A DNA stretch of 64,000 nucleotides from Rhodopseudomonas palustris (GCF_003031265.1 NZ_CP019966.1:682001-746000), one strand, 5' to 3'; shown: positions 9,120 to 17,579, counted from the stretch's first letter. Numbers and translations are program-made. The notes: generated by a model from the sequence alone, not told the origin.

Positions 9120-10117
9120 GGGGCGGACAACCTCAATGTCTTACCGCTACTCAGATCGACGGCCGCGAAGCCGGTGGCGGCGAGGCCGCGCGCTGCGCAA
9201 TCGCCTTGCTCGCCGATCTCGAACTTGCTGTCCCGCGTGCACAGCGTCATGCCACCGCCCCAGTTCAGCGCTCGGCCCTTGATGGTGACCGGCCTGCCGC
9301 TGCCGTCGACCGCTTCGGCGAAGCTGAACACCCGCTTCGGCTGAGCGCCGAGGTCGGGGCGCAGGCATTGGCCGGGCGCGACGCCGTACCAGCCGCGGCT
9401 GGTGACAGTCTTGCCGTCGTCTTCGCCGACTGCCGCCATGATCTTGTACTTGGTGTCGTTGCACCAGGTCAGCCCGCTGCCGGACGGCTGCTGCACCGCC
9501 TTGATCATCACGTCGAAGAAATCCGGCGCATCGACGATCTCGGGCTTCAGGCCTCGGCTCTTGAGGAAGGCGGACAGTGCGGCCTGTGTCTTCGGGCCGT
9601 CGACGCCGTCGATCGGCGAGGCGTCGTAGCCGGCGATCACCAGCAGCCGCTGGATCGCGGCGAGCTTGGCCTGTTCGTCGTCGTAGCCGGAGTCTTCCGC
9701 CAGATACGCGATCTTGTTGCCGTCCTCGGTGTCGGTGGGCTTGATCTCGGTAAAGGCGGCGAGCGTCTGGCCGCCGCGGCATTGCCGCGCGGCGGCGATG
9801 ACGAAATTGTCCTCGGCGATGCACAGCCGGTCGGTGCCGTTCTGCGGCAACGGCGAGACGCCGTACACCGGCAGTGCGCGGGCATTCAGCATGATGCGGT
9901 CGGCATTGAGCGCGCCTTGCACCACGACCCGGCATTGCGCCGGATCGATCCGCAGCCAGCCGCGCGACGCGGTAGTGCCGTTGGAATCGACCCCGATCGC
10001 CGTCTCGACCACGTAGCTCATGCGGTTGCAGAGCTTGAGGTCGGCGTGTGCGGTCGTGCTACCAATCAAGGCGAAAAAGCCAGCCGCGAAGATCGCCTGC
10101 CACCTGCACGACCTCAT
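9116..10117 (-). CDS. Exported DUF1036 protein with peptidoglycan-binding-like domain
   Basis: The 333-residue protein has a signal peptide (MRSCRWQAIFAAGFFALIG, predicted cleavage after AHA, about residue 25). The mature part begins LKLCNRMSY, a DUF1036 opening. A second DUF1036-like half starts at about residue 223 (SGLTWCNDTKYKIMAAVGEDDG). Between them, about residues 146-190, AAIQRLLVIAGYDASPIDG and GPKTQAALSAFLKSRGL resemble a PG_binding_1 fold. The function is unknown; a periplasmic location is inferred. The in-frame region upstream of 10117 is antisense to argB and repeat DNA, so I reject longer starts. Confidence 0.82.
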   Translation of the reverse strand: MRSCRWQAIFAAGFFALIGSTTAHADLKLCNRMSYVVETAIGVDSNGTTASRGWLRIDPAQCRVVVQGALNADRIMLNARALPVYGVSPLPQNGTDRLCIAEDNFVIAAARQCRGGQTLAAFTEIKPTDTEDGNKIAYLAEDSGYDDEQAKLAAIQRLLVIAGYDASPIDGVDGPKTQAALSAFLKSRGLKPEIVDAPDFFDVMIKAVQQPSGSGLTWCNDTKYKIMAAVGEDDGKTVTSRGWYGVAPGQCLRPDLGAQPKRVFSFAEAVDGSGRPVTIKGRALNWGGGMTLCTRDSKFEIGEQGDCAARGLAATGFAAVDLSSGKTLRLSAP

Positions 10118-10240
10118 GGTGAGGAGGCGCGCTCTGCGCGCCGTCTCGAACCATGCGGACCCGCGGCCATCCTTCGAGACGCCCGACGCCGCCCTACGGG
10201 GCGCGTCGGGCTCCTCAGGATGAGGCCCGAACGCATGGCC
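10118..10240. repeat. Dispersed intergenic repeat of the CGAGACG...TCCTCAGGATGAGG type
   Basis: This stretch contains GGTGAGGAGGCGCGC, GCGCGCCGTCTCGAACCATG, CATCCTTCGAGACGCCCGAC and CGTCGGGCTCCTCAGGATGAGG. These are paired words (GAGGAG/CTCCTC, GACGCCCGACG/CGTCGGG) that can form one extended hairpin. This kind of element is common between genes in Bradyrhizobium relatives. It differs in sequence from the CGCCCGG class above. Confidence 0.65.
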
Positions 10241-10272
10241 GGGCATAACGCCATTAAAGCGCGGGCCCCGCA

Positions 10273-11169
10273 TCACTTGTGGATCAGCGTGCCGGTGCCC
10301 TGGTTGGTGAACAATTCGAGCAGCACTGCGTGCGGGACCTTGCCGTCGAGAATGACGACGCCTTCGACGCCCTGTTCGAGCGCGTAGATGCAGGTCTCGA
10401 CCTTGGGAATCATGCCGCCCGAGATGGTACCGTCGGCGATCAGCTTGCGAGCGTCCTTGATCGACAGTTCGGGGATCAGCTTCTTGTTCTGGTCGAGCAC
10501 GCCCGGCACGTCGGTCAGCAGCAGCAGGCGCTTGGCCCGCAGCGCACCGGCAACCGCACCGGCGAAGGTGTCGGCATTGACGTTGAAGGTCTGGCCCGAC
10601 GCGGAGGTCGCCAGCGGCGCCAGCACCGGGATCAACTCGTGGCCGATCAGCTGGTTGAGCAGGGTCAGGTCGACCTTCTCCGGCTCGCCGACGAAACCGA
10701 GGTCGATCACCTCTTCGATCCGCGAATCCGGATCGACCATGGTCCGCGTCGCCTTGGTGGCGGACACCATGTTGCCGTCCTTGCCGCACAAGCCGACGGC
10801 CTTGCCGCCAGCCTCGTTGATGTAGCCGACGAGCTGCTTGTTGATCGAGCCGGCCAGCACCATCTCGACGATCTCGATGGTGGCGGCATCGGTGATGCGC
10901 AGCCCCGCGGCGAATTCCGACTTGATGCCGAGGCGCTTCAGCATCTGCGCGATCTGCGGGCCGCCGCCATGCACCACCACCGGGTTCACCGCGGTCTGCT
11001 CGAGCAGCACGATGTCGCGCGCGAATGCCTTGGCGGTGTCCTCGGCGCCCATGGCGTGACCGCCGTATTTGATGACGATGGTTTCTTCGTCGTAGCGCTG
11101 CATGTGCGGCAGCGCTTCGGACAGAATCCGGGCCTGATCGAGCGGGCTGATGACGGGCACGTCGGTCAT
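10273..11169 (-). CDS. argB: Acetylglutamate kinase
   Basis: The 298-residue protein has the amino-acid kinase fold signatures: [12 protein letters not shown] (about residues 30-41), [18 protein letters not shown] (about 66-83), [20 protein letters not shown] (about 199-211) and [12 protein letters not shown]. It phosphorylates N-acetylglutamate in arginine synthesis. The length is slightly above E. coli ArgB and fits the arginine-sensitive type found in alphaproteobacteria. Start ATG 11169 is the only good candidate. It lies downstream of engB and the DUF423 gene in the same direction, with a 124-base gap. Confidence 0.96.
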   Translation of the reverse strand: MTDVPVISPLDQARILSEALPHMQRYDEETIVIKYGGHAMGAEDTAKAFARDIVLLEQTAVNPVVVHGGGPQIAQMLKRLGIKSEFAAGLRITDAATIEIVEMVLAGSINKQLVGYINEAGGKAVGLCGKDGNMVSATKATRTMVDPDSRIEEVIDLGFVGEPEKVDLTLLNQLIGHELIPVLAPLATSASGQTFNVNADTFAGAVAGALRAKRLLLLTDVPGVLDQNKKLIPELSIKDARKLIADGTISGGMIPKVETCIYALEQGVEGVVILDGKVPHAVLLELFTNQGTGTLIHK

Positions 11170-11293
11170 GAAGCGGTCTTTCGAGCTGAAGGGACGATCT
11201 GAACGAGCAATTCCGGGGCCGTTGCGGCGGGACAGATCGCTAGCACTTCGGCGCGGCCGATCCTAGGGGCGGAATCCGCCGCCCGGACTCGCT

Positions 11294-11665
11294 CTAGCGT
11301 CGTGGCCACAGCGCGGCGACCGCGAGCAGGAGCCAGCTTCCGATCAACACTGAGCCACCAGTCGGCGCCGCCATCGGAAACAGGCCGTGGCCGGTGAACT
11401 GCAGCAGCGTCAGCGCTCCGGCGAACAGCCCAGTGCCGAGCACAAAGCCGAACGTCGCCGCCAGCCCGGCAATCCGGTGGGCGATACCGCGCTCGACCAG
11501 CAGCACGGCCGCCGAAATCGCGCAGGCATGAAACAGCAGTATCGAAGAGGCCGGACCGAGCCGGCTGGCATCCGGCAGATGCGCGCTCGCCGCCGCCAGG
11601 GCGACACCAGCAGCGCCGTACAGCCCGGCGATCACGATCGGCAGGCGGAGCAGGGCGTTCATCAC
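11294..11665 (-). CDS. DUF423 family membrane protein
   Basis: The 123-residue protein has four hydrophobic segments (about 9-27, 42-58, 67-88 and 100-118) and the family signatures GAAGVALAAASAHLP and FHACAISAAVLL. Its loop TGHGLFPMAAPTGGSVLIGSW also matches DUF423. The function is unknown and the location is the inner membrane. Its start overlaps the engB stop by four bases (ATGA), implying translational coupling. Confidence 0.85.
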   Translation of the reverse strand: MMNALLRLPIVIAGLYGAAGVALAAASAHLPDASRLGPASSILLFHACAISAAVLLVERGIAHRIAGLAATFGFVLGTGLFAGALTLLQFTGHGLFPMAAPTGGSVLIGSWLLLAVAALWPRR

Positions 11666-12312
11666 CGCCGCTCGTCGAGCAGGCGGATCATCGCCGCCCG
11701 CAATTCTGGCATTCCGGCGCCGGTGCGCGAGGAGGTGGTGAGCACTTCCGGGAACGCCGCAGGGTGCTTCGCCAGCGCCGCGAGGGTTGCGGTCACCCGC
11801 TCGGCGAGCTCGGCGGCTTTGACCTGATCGGCCTTGGTCAGCACGATCTGATAGCTGACCGCGGCCTTATCGAGCGTCTTCAGGATGTCGAGGTCGACGT
11901 CCTTCAGCCCGTGGCGGCCGTCGATCAGCACATAGACCCGCGCCAGCGTGGCGCGGCCCTGCAGGAAGTGGTGGATCAGCGAGGTCCAGGACGCGACCTT
12001 GGCCTTCGAGGCGGCGGCGTAGCCGTAGCCCGGCATGTCGACCAGCCGCAGCCCGGCATTCGGCGGACCTTCGAAGAAGATCAGCTCCTGAGTCCGGCCA
12101 GGGGTGTGTGAGGTTCGGGCAAGGGCGTTGCGGCCGGTGAGCGCGTTGATCAGGCTCGACTTGCCGACATTGGAGCGGCCCGCGAAGGCGACCTCCACAC
12201 TGCCCATCGGAGGCAGCGTTTCGATCGACGGCGACGCCCAGATGAAATGCCAGTCGCCGGCAAACATCTTGCGGCCGCGTTCGATCAAGTCGGGATCGAT
12301 GGCGTCGGTCAT
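11662..12312 (-). CDS. engB: Ribosome biogenesis GTP-binding protein YsxC/EngB
   Basis: The 216-residue GTPase shows G1 AGRSNVGKSSLINALTGR (about residues 45-62), G2 within TPGRTQEL, G3 DMPGYG (about 94-99), G4 TKADQV (about 158-163) and a G5 TSSRTG (about 194-199). EngB assists late assembly of the large ribosomal subunit. It lies directly downstream of yidC, the common alphaproteobacterial order, separated by a perfect palindromic hairpin. Start ATG 12312 fits the family length. Confidence 0.95.
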   Translation of the reverse strand: MTDAIDPDLIERGRKMFAGDWHFIWASPSIETLPPMGSVEVAFAGRSNVGKSSLINALTGRNALARTSHTPGRTQELIFFEGPPNAGLRLVDMPGYGYAAASKAKVASWTSLIHHFLQGRATLARVYVLIDGRHGLKDVDLDILKTLDKAAVSYQIVLTKADQVKAAELAERVTATLAALAKHPAAFPEVLTTSSRTGAGMPELRAAMIRLLDERR

Positions 12313-12360
12313 GCGGCGAGAGTCCAGGAGTGGCGCGAATCTGCGCCCGGCAGGGTCGTC

Positions 12361-12384
12361 ATTCCGGGGCGGGTGCCCCGGAAT
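12361..12384. repeat. Perfect palindromic hairpin between yidC and engB
   Basis: ATTCCGGGGC (12361-12370), loop GGGT, GCCCCGGAAT (12375-12384). The arms share the CATTCCGGGGC word with the outer arms of the 5120-5238 repeat. It is co-transcribed between the two genes. No T-run follows on the minus strand, so it is not a typical intrinsic terminator. Confidence 0.75.
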
Positions 12385-12394
12385 AACGTGAAGG

Positions 12395-14260
12395 TCAGGT
12401 CGTCTTCTTTTTCTTGCTGAAGGTCGATCTCAGATTGTCCAAGAGCTCTACCTTCACGCCGTTGCGCTGCATGATGAAGGCCTGCTGCGCCACCGACAGA
12501 GTGTTGTTCCAGGCCCAGTAGATCACGAGACCGGCCGGGAAGTGCGCCAGCATGAAGGTGAAGATCACCGGCATCCAGGCGAAGATCATCTGCTGGGTCG
12601 GATCCGGCGGCTGCGGGTTCAGCTTCATCTGGAACCACATCGTGAAGCCCATCACCAGCGGCCAGGCGCCGAGCACCAGATAGTGGCCGAGCACCGGGAT
12701 CGCGGTCGGATCGTAGGGGATCAGGCCGAACAGGTTAAAGATGTTGGTCGGATCCGGCGCCGAGAGGTCGTGAATCCAGCCGAAGAACGGCGCGTGCCGC
12801 ATTTCGATGGTGACGAACAGAACCTTGTACAGCGAGAAGAACACCGGGATCTGCAGCAGGATCGGAAGACATCCGGCGACCGGATTGATCTTCTCCTTGC
12901 GGTAGATCTCCATCATTTCCTGCTGCTGCTTCACCTTGTCGTCGGGGTGGCGCTCCTTGAGCGCGGCAAGCTGCGGCTGGATCGCCTTCATCTTCGCCAT
13001 CGAGGCGTAGGACTTGTTGGCGAGCGGCAGGAACAGCAGCTTGACCAGCACCGTCACCAGCAGAATGGCGACGCCGAAATTCCCGACCAGATGGAAGAAG
13101 AAGTCCAGCGCCAGGAACATCGGCTTGGTGATGAAGTAGAACCAGCCCCAGTCGATCAGCAGGTCGAAGTGGTTCAGGCCGAGCTGGCGGTCGTAGCCGC
13201 CAAGACCGGCGAACGGGAAGTTGATGCCGACCACCCGCGCTTCCTTGGCGCCGGCGAACAGCCGGGCGTTCGCGGTGACGGTGCCGCCGATCGGAACGGT
13301 GCGGGCGTCTTCGAGATAGTCGGTCTGGTAGGTGGTGACGTTGCCGACCTTGTTGGCCGAGAACCGCGCCTGGAGCTGGGCGCTGGTGTCGGGCAGCAGC
13401 GCCGACGCCCAGTACTTGTCGGTGATGCCGAGCCAGCCATTGGTCGCCTTGAAGCCGACCGACTTGGCTTCGTCGATCTTGCTGTAGCTGTATTCCTGCA
13501 GGCCCTGGTCGCCGAGATAGCCGATCAGGCCCTCGTGCAGGATGTAATAGCCTTCGACATGCGGCGTGCCGTGGCGCGAGATCAGCGCGAACGGATACAG
13601 CGTCACCGGAGCGCCACCGGTGTTGGTGACGTCGTCCTTGACGGTGAACAGAAAACGGTCGTCGACGGTGATCTGGCGGCGGAAGGTGAGGCCCTCACCG
13701 TTGTCCCATTTCAGCGTGATCGGAGTGGCCGGGGTCAGGGCGCCGGTGCCTTCCTGCTCCCACACCGTGTTGTGGTCCGGCAGCTTGACGCTGGCGCCGG
13801 CGGCGCCGACCCAGCCGAATTCGGCATAATACGGACGAGCGCTGCCCGACGGCGAGAACAGCTCGATCGGCGGCGACTTCGGATCGACCGTCTCGCGATA
13901 TTGCGTCAGCGCCAGATCATCGATCCGGGCGCCCTTCAGCGCGATCGAACCCGCCAGACGGGGCGTTTCGACCTTGATGCGCGGCCCGGCAGCGAGCGCA
14001 GCTTCGCGGCTGACGGTCGGGGCGGCGGCCGGCTGCGGGCTGGCCGGAGCGGCGCCCGGCGCGCCGGGCGAAGCCGGCGTCGTGCTCGGCTGCGCCGCAC
14101 CCGGCGTCTGGGTTTCGGCCTGCTGCTTGGCGGCCTGCTGCTGCGCCTGCTGGGCGGCGCGCTGCTTCTCCATCTGCGGGATGTTGAAGAAGTATTGCCA
14201 GCCGAGCAGCACGAGGCCCGACAGAACGACGGCGAGGATGGTGTTGCGATTGTCGGACAT
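12395..14260 (-). CDS. yidC: Membrane protein insertase YidC
   Basis: The 621-residue protein has an N-terminal membrane anchor (NTILAVVLSGLVLLGWQYFF, about residues 5-24), then an A/P/Q-rich linker (about 33-85). A large periplasmic beta domain follows (about 90-360), then the five-segment insertase core from about 365. The core has NFGVAILLVTVLVKLLFLPLA, CLPILLQIPVFFSLYKVLF and a late GLVIYWAWNNTLS. The tail is basic (KKKKTT), suited to ribosome contact. It inserts and folds inner-membrane proteins with or without Sec. It is downstream of rnpA and rpmH, the near-universal order. Confidence 0.97.
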   Translation of the reverse strand: MSDNRNTILAVVLSGLVLLGWQYFFNIPQMEKQRAAQQAQQQAAKQQAETQTPGAAQPSTTPASPGAPGAAPASPQPAAAPTVSREAALAAGPRIKVETPRLAGSIALKGARIDDLALTQYRETVDPKSPPIELFSPSGSARPYYAEFGWVGAAGASVKLPDHNTVWEQEGTGALTPATPITLKWDNGEGLTFRRQITVDDRFLFTVKDDVTNTGGAPVTLYPFALISRHGTPHVEGYYILHEGLIGYLGDQGLQEYSYSKIDEAKSVGFKATNGWLGITDKYWASALLPDTSAQLQARFSANKVGNVTTYQTDYLEDARTVPIGGTVTANARLFAGAKEARVVGINFPFAGLGGYDRQLGLNHFDLLIDWGWFYFITKPMFLALDFFFHLVGNFGVAILLVTVLVKLLFLPLANKSYASMAKMKAIQPQLAALKERHPDDKVKQQQEMMEIYRKEKINPVAGCLPILLQIPVFFSLYKVLFVTIEMRHAPFFGWIHDLSAPDPTNIFNLFGLIPYDPTAIPVLGHYLVLGAWPLVMGFTMWFQMKLNPQPPDPTQQMIFAWMPVIFTFMLAHFPAGLVIYWAWNNTLSVAQQAFIMQRNGVKVELLDNLRSTFSKKKKTT

Positions 14261-14276
14261 CGTCGGGTCTCGTCAC

Positions 14277-14618
14277 TCACGCGGGTTTGGGAGAGCGCCG
14301 CGCCACCCGCTCGAGCGCGGTGCGCAGATCGCCGAGCATGACGGCAAAGTCGCGGCTCAGCGCCGCACGGCGTCCGACCAGCACATAGTCGCTGTGCGGC
14401 AGCAGAAAACCGCGATCCGTCCGCTTCACCAATTCGCGCAGTCTGCGTCGAATTCGATTGCGTTCGGTCGCGGTGCCGATTTTCTTGGTGACGGTAAAGC
14501 CGACCCGGATCGGGCCCTGGTCTTCGCGGCGCAGGCTCTGCAGCACGAAGGCAGGTCCGTTGATCCGCAGCCCGCCGGCAACGGCGATGAAATCCGCCCG
14601 CTGCCGTAACCGCTCCAT
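14277..14618 (-). CDS. rnpA: Ribonuclease P protein component
   Basis: The 113-residue basic protein begins MERLRQRADFIAVAGG and contains the RNase P signature RNRIRRRLRELV (about residues 58-69). The preceding FTVTKKIGTATE also matches. It supports the RNA subunit in 5' maturation of tRNAs. A TTG codon one position upstream (14621) could also serve; ATG 14618 is chosen. It is sandwiched between rpmH (23 bases upstream) and yidC (16 bases downstream). Confidence 0.94.
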   Translation of the reverse strand: MERLRQRADFIAVAGGLRINGPAFVLQSLRREDQGPIRVGFTVTKKIGTATERNRIRRRLRELVKRTDRGFLLPHSDYVLVGRRAALSRDFAVMLGDLRTALERVARRSPKPA

Positions 14619-14641
14619 CAACAGGTCCCGGGCAAGCCCGA

Positions 14642-14776
14642 TCAGGCGCTCAGACGCTTGCGTCCGCGGGCGCGGCGCGCCGCCAGCACCTTGCGGCCAC
14701 CGGTGGTGGCGAGACGGGCACGAAAGCCGTGACGGCGCTTGCGCACCAGTTTGCTGGGTTGATAAGTCCGCTTCAC
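14642..14776 (-). CDS. rpmH: 50S ribosomal protein L34 (GTG start)
   Basis: This is a 44-residue, extremely basic protein of normal L34 length. It reads [18 protein letters not shown] after the start and ends [10 protein letters not shown]. The start is GTG at 14776; the family requires a start immediately before KRTYQPS and no ATG is available. It heads the rpmH-rnpA-yidC series. The upstream 329 bases hold its promoter and leader. Confidence 0.96.
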   Translation of the reverse strand: MKRTYQPSKLVRKRRHGFRARLATTGGRKVLAARRARGRKRLSA

Positions 14777-15105
14777 GGGTCGTTCTCCGTCGCCGGGTCA
14801 GTTATTCATAAGTGGTGGGTAAGCCCGAAGATGTCGGCTCACGAATGAGCCGGATGCAGCCCAATAATGAACCGCCCCGGGCAGAGCCGGGCCATCGCGG
14901 ACAGTTGGCGCGGCTTATACGGGAGCGTCCTGTTCTCGTCAATTGCACCCCGCACTGCTTTGGACGTATCGAAACCGCGCGCTCATCTTCACGAATGAGG
15001 AAACGGTAATTTGACCTGCTTCTGGCAAAGGAGCATCTTGACATTAAATATTGTCACGATTCCGGCCCGACAGGGCGGTGAGGAGCGGGCCGAGGGCGAC
15101 AATCG
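14777..15105. other. Intergenic region between divergent rpmH and the sensor kinase gene
   Basis: This 329-base gap should hold the promoters of rpmH (leftward) and the kinase (rightward). A paired word TGACA/TGTCA with an 8-base spacer lies near 15038-15055 and includes a TTGACA that resembles a -35 element, but I see no convincing -10 at the right distance. GGCTCACGAATGAGCC near 14842 is a short hairpin. I found no cluster of DnaA boxes, so there is no support for a replication origin here. Confidence 0.5.
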
Positions 15106-16587
15106 GTGCAGGCAGCGGACAAACAGCCGGAGACGCACGCGTGGCGGCGCGGCCTGGAGCCTAAAATTGGGCTGTCCGGCAAGCTGCTGCTGTTGACGAT
15201 TCCGCTGGTTCTGATCGCCGAAATCCTGATCTACGTGCCGTCGATCGCCAACTATCGGCTGAACCGGTTGAACGACCGCCTCGCCGCCGCCAACACCGCG
15301 GCGCTGGTGCTGGATGCATCGCCGTCGGGGCGGGTGCCCGATTCCCTCGCCCAGCAGATTCTCGACTCGATCGAAGCGCGGGCGGTGGCGATCAAGATGG
15401 GCCAGCAGCGCCGGCTGCTCGCCAGCTCGAACCTGCCGACCAAGATCGACCATGTCGTCGACATGCGCAACGTCACGCCGTGGGGCGCGATCCTGGATTC
15501 TTTCGTGGTGATGCTGGAAAGCGGCAATCCGACGATCCGCGTGGTCGGCCCGGCCGAGGGCAATGCCGAATTTATCGAGGTGGTGATCGACGCTGCGCCG
15601 CTGCGCAATGCGATGTATCGGTTCTCCAGCAATCTGCTGCTGGTGTCGCTGACCATCACCAGTCTGACCACGGCGCTGATCTATCTGGCGCTGCATTTCC
15701 TGTTCGTGCGGCCGATGCGGCGCCTGACCGCCAACATGGTCAATTTCCGCCGCGACCCGGAAAGTCCGGCTTCGATCGTGGTGCCCGGCCCGCGCGGCGA
15801 CGAAATCGGTCTTGCTGAGCGCGAATTGTCGGACATGCAGCGCGACCTGGTGTCGATGCTGCATCAGAAGAGCCGTCTCGCTGCGCTCGGCTTGGCAGTG
15901 TCGAAGATCAACCACGATCTGCGCAATCTGCTGGCGTCGTCGCAACTTCTGTCGGATCAGCTCTCCAGCGTGCCGGATCCGCGGGTGCAGCGGTTCGCGC
16001 CGAAGCTGGTGCGCTCGTTGGAGCGTGCGATCGCGTTCTGCCAGTCGACGCTGTCATACGGCCGCGCCCAGGAAGCGGCGCCGGACCGCCGCAGCATCCT
16101 GATCGAGCCGCTGGTCAACGACGTCCGCGAAACCGCAGGGCTCGCCGACGATGCGTCGGTCACCTGGGTCAGCGCGATCGAGCGCGGTTTGACCATCGAT
16201 GCCGACCCTGATCAGCTGTTCCGCGTGCTGCTCAACTTGGTGCGCAACGCCGCCCAGGCGCTGGAAGGCCAGCCGCGCAACAACGACGCCAACCTGCAGC
16301 AGATCCGCATCACCGGCCGCCGGGAAGGCTCGGTGACGGTGCTCGAGGTGTCGGATACCGGCCCCGGCGTGCCGCAGAAGGCGCGCGATCACCTGTTCGA
16401 GGCATTTCACGGCTCGGTTCGCGCCGGCGGTTCGGGCCTCGGCCTCGCTATCGCGGCCGAGCTGGTGCGGGCCCATGGCGGCGAGATCAAGTTGGTGGAA
16501 GGCACGATCGGCGCCACCTTCCGGATCTCGATCCCCGACCGCCCTGTCGATCTGCACAGCCTGCGCAGCGAACGGGCTCGCGCCTAA
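15106..16587 (+). CDS. Orphan membrane sensor histidine kinase
   Basis: The 493-residue protein has a membrane segment at about 25-46 and a periplasmic sensing region at about 47-178. A second membrane segment lies at about 180-202, then a HAMP-like linker (FVRPMRRLTANMVNFRRDPES). The phospho-acceptor box is AVSKINHDLRNLLASSQ with His at about 270. The ATPase domain follows with N-box LLNLVRNAAQAL, DTGPGVP and GGSGLGLAIAAELV. The start is GTG at 15106; no upstream ATG is in frame. No response regulator lies in the window, so the partner is unknown. It might belong to the core region rather than to the flagellar genes. Confidence 0.88.
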   Translation: MQAADKQPETHAWRRGLEPKIGLSGKLLLLTIPLVLIAEILIYVPSIANYRLNRLNDRLAAANTAALVLDASPSGRVPDSLAQQILDSIEARAVAIKMGQQRRLLASSNLPTKIDHVVDMRNVTPWGAILDSFVVMLESGNPTIRVVGPAEGNAEFIEVVIDAAPLRNAMYRFSSNLLLVSLTITSLTTALIYLALHFLFVRPMRRLTANMVNFRRDPESPASIVVPGPRGDEIGLAERELSDMQRDLVSMLHQKSRLAALGLAVSKINHDLRNLLASSQLLSDQLSSVPDPRVQRFAPKLVRSLERAIAFCQSTLSYGRAQEAAPDRRSILIEPLVNDVRETAGLADDASVTWVSAIERGLTIDADPDQLFRVLLNLVRNAAQALEGQPRNNDANLQQIRITGRREGSVTVLEVSDTGPGVPQKARDHLFEAFHGSVRAGGSGLGLAIAAELVRAHGGEIKLVEGTIGATFRISIPDRPVDLHSLRSERARA

Positions 16588-16744
16588 CTCTCTACAATTG
16601 AAGATTTTTCGAGCCCAGCGGTCGTCCGCGCGGGCGCGCGTTGACATGGTCGCAGGCTGCCTTTGCCGCTGATAATCCCCAGGACGGCCGCAGCGTCGTC
16701 AATCCGTAAGAAAAGAGCAGCCGGGGCGCTTGCCAATCCGAACC

Positions 16745-16804
16745 GGAGCCGCTAGCTATGGCGGCCTTCGCAGCGCTTCGCCGCTGCGGAACGCCAGCGG
16801 CTCC
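16745..16804. other. Nested hairpin upstream of tRNA-Arg
   Basis: The outer stem GGAGCCGCT (16745-16753) pairs with AGCGGCTCC (16796-16804). The inner stem CGCAGCG (16769-16775) pairs with CGCTGCG (16782-16788). It lies 158 bases after the kinase stop and 32 bases before the tRNA. It could end kinase transcription or be a repeat remnant. No T-run follows. Confidence 0.55.
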
Positions 16805-16836
16805 AGGCCTTAACGCCCAGCGAGCCCGCGGCAGAC

Positions 16837-16913
16837 GCGCCCGTAGCTCAGCTGGATAGAGCACCAGACTACGAATCTGGGGGTCAGAGGTTCGAATCCT
16901 TTCGGGCGCGCCA
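16837..16913 (+). tRNA. tRNA-Arg (anticodon ACG)
   Basis: A 77-base cloverleaf: acceptor GCGCCCG (16837-16843) pairs with CGGGCGC (16903-16909), discriminator G, encoded CCA (16911-16913). The D arm includes TAGCTCAGCTGGATAGAGC. The anticodon stem is CCAGA/TCTGG with loop CTACGAA, giving anticodon ACG (read as ICG after deamination). The T arm is AGAGG-TTCGAAT-CCTTT. It reads CGU, CGC and CGA arginine codons. Confidence 0.97.
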
Positions 16914-17043
16914 TTCAAATTTTTCCGAACTCGATATTTGATTAGGCGGCGACACGCTGTGCAATCGCGCTTGCGCTGTCCAGCGCAGCGCGGGTCGTGC
17001 GGCCCAGCGCGCCGACCTGCGTCCGAACGTCCGGATAGGTCTC

Positions 17044-17553
17044 TCAGTTGAGACGGGTGCTGCGCGGCTCCGCGGGCATGCTTTCGCAAGCGATGGCGTG
17101 CGATAGGCGCCAGAACATCCGGGCGAGGCGGGTGAAGGCGATCAGATCGCGCTGCGGGGCCTCGATGTTCGGCGGCAGCGTGACGGTCTCGATGTCGAGG
17201 ATCTGATCGAACGGCGCGGCGTCGCCGATCGTTTGCGCGATCACCGAAACGCACGGGCCGTCATCTTCGGCCTGCTGGGCGGTTCTCGGCGCCAGCCCCG
17301 GGTACTGCAGTGGCGCGTAGTAGAACTGATAGGCGCCGTGGCCGATCTGCTTCACCACATCGCTCTGCAGCGTTAGCGGGCCGCCGAAACAGATCAGTCG
17401 CGACTCCTGCAATTCCTCGGGCTCGAGCTGCTCCAGATCGCAGAGTTCGAGATCATCACTGACGGTCAGTCCGGGATTGTGTTCGCGCAGCAGCGCGGCG
17501 AGCGCCGGCCGGTGTTCGGCATTGGCGGCGAACAGGATCAGGTTTTTCAGCAT
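17044..17553 (-). CDS. Hypothetical protein, formyltransferase N-domain-like
   Basis: The 169-residue protein has an alternating strand-helix N-terminus (MLKNLILFAANAEH). The segment LICFGGPLTLQSDVVKQIG is followed by YQFYYAPLQYPGLAP (about residues 78-92), which recalls the formyltransferase motif NFHPGPPEYPG, but the catalytic His is replaced by Tyr and the later Asp motif is not evident. It may be a catalytically dead relative. It is last in a run of three minus-strand genes next to flagellar genes. A role in flagellar protein modification is inferred from context only. ATG 17553 is preceded by GGAG about 9 bases upstream on the minus strand. Confidence 0.6.
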   Translation of the reverse strand: MLKNLILFAANAEHRPALAALLREHNPGLTVSDDLELCDLEQLEPEELQESRLICFGGPLTLQSDVVKQIGHGAYQFYYAPLQYPGLAPRTAQQAEDDGPCVSVIAQTIGDAAPFDQILDIETVTLPPNIEAPQRDLIAFTRLARMFWRLSHAIACESMPAEPRSTRLN

Positions 17554-17579
17554 GACGAGCTCCTGGAGGTGAAGGCGAC

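Noticed and set aside
9116..10789. A 557-codon version of the DUF1036 gene
   Set aside because: The first 224 codons are antisense to repeat DNA or out of frame with argB. The signal peptide begins at 10117.
14777..15105. Possible replication origin beside rpmH
   Set aside because: In some bacteria rpmH lies near dnaA and oriC, but no dnaA gene and no cluster of DnaA boxes is visible here.
16925..17043. In-frame continuation (TYPDVRTQVGALGRTTRAAL) after the stop of the 17044-17553 gene
   Set aside because: A short open stretch after the stop could hint at a truncated C-terminus, but it has no recognisable match and lies within normal intergenic length.
16592..17254. A 220-codon minus-strand frame containing PERIRTSDPQIRSLVLYPAEL
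   Set aside because: This motif is the antisense translation of tRNA-Arg(ACG), a well-known false protein signature. The frame also runs across the end of the gene at 17044-17553.
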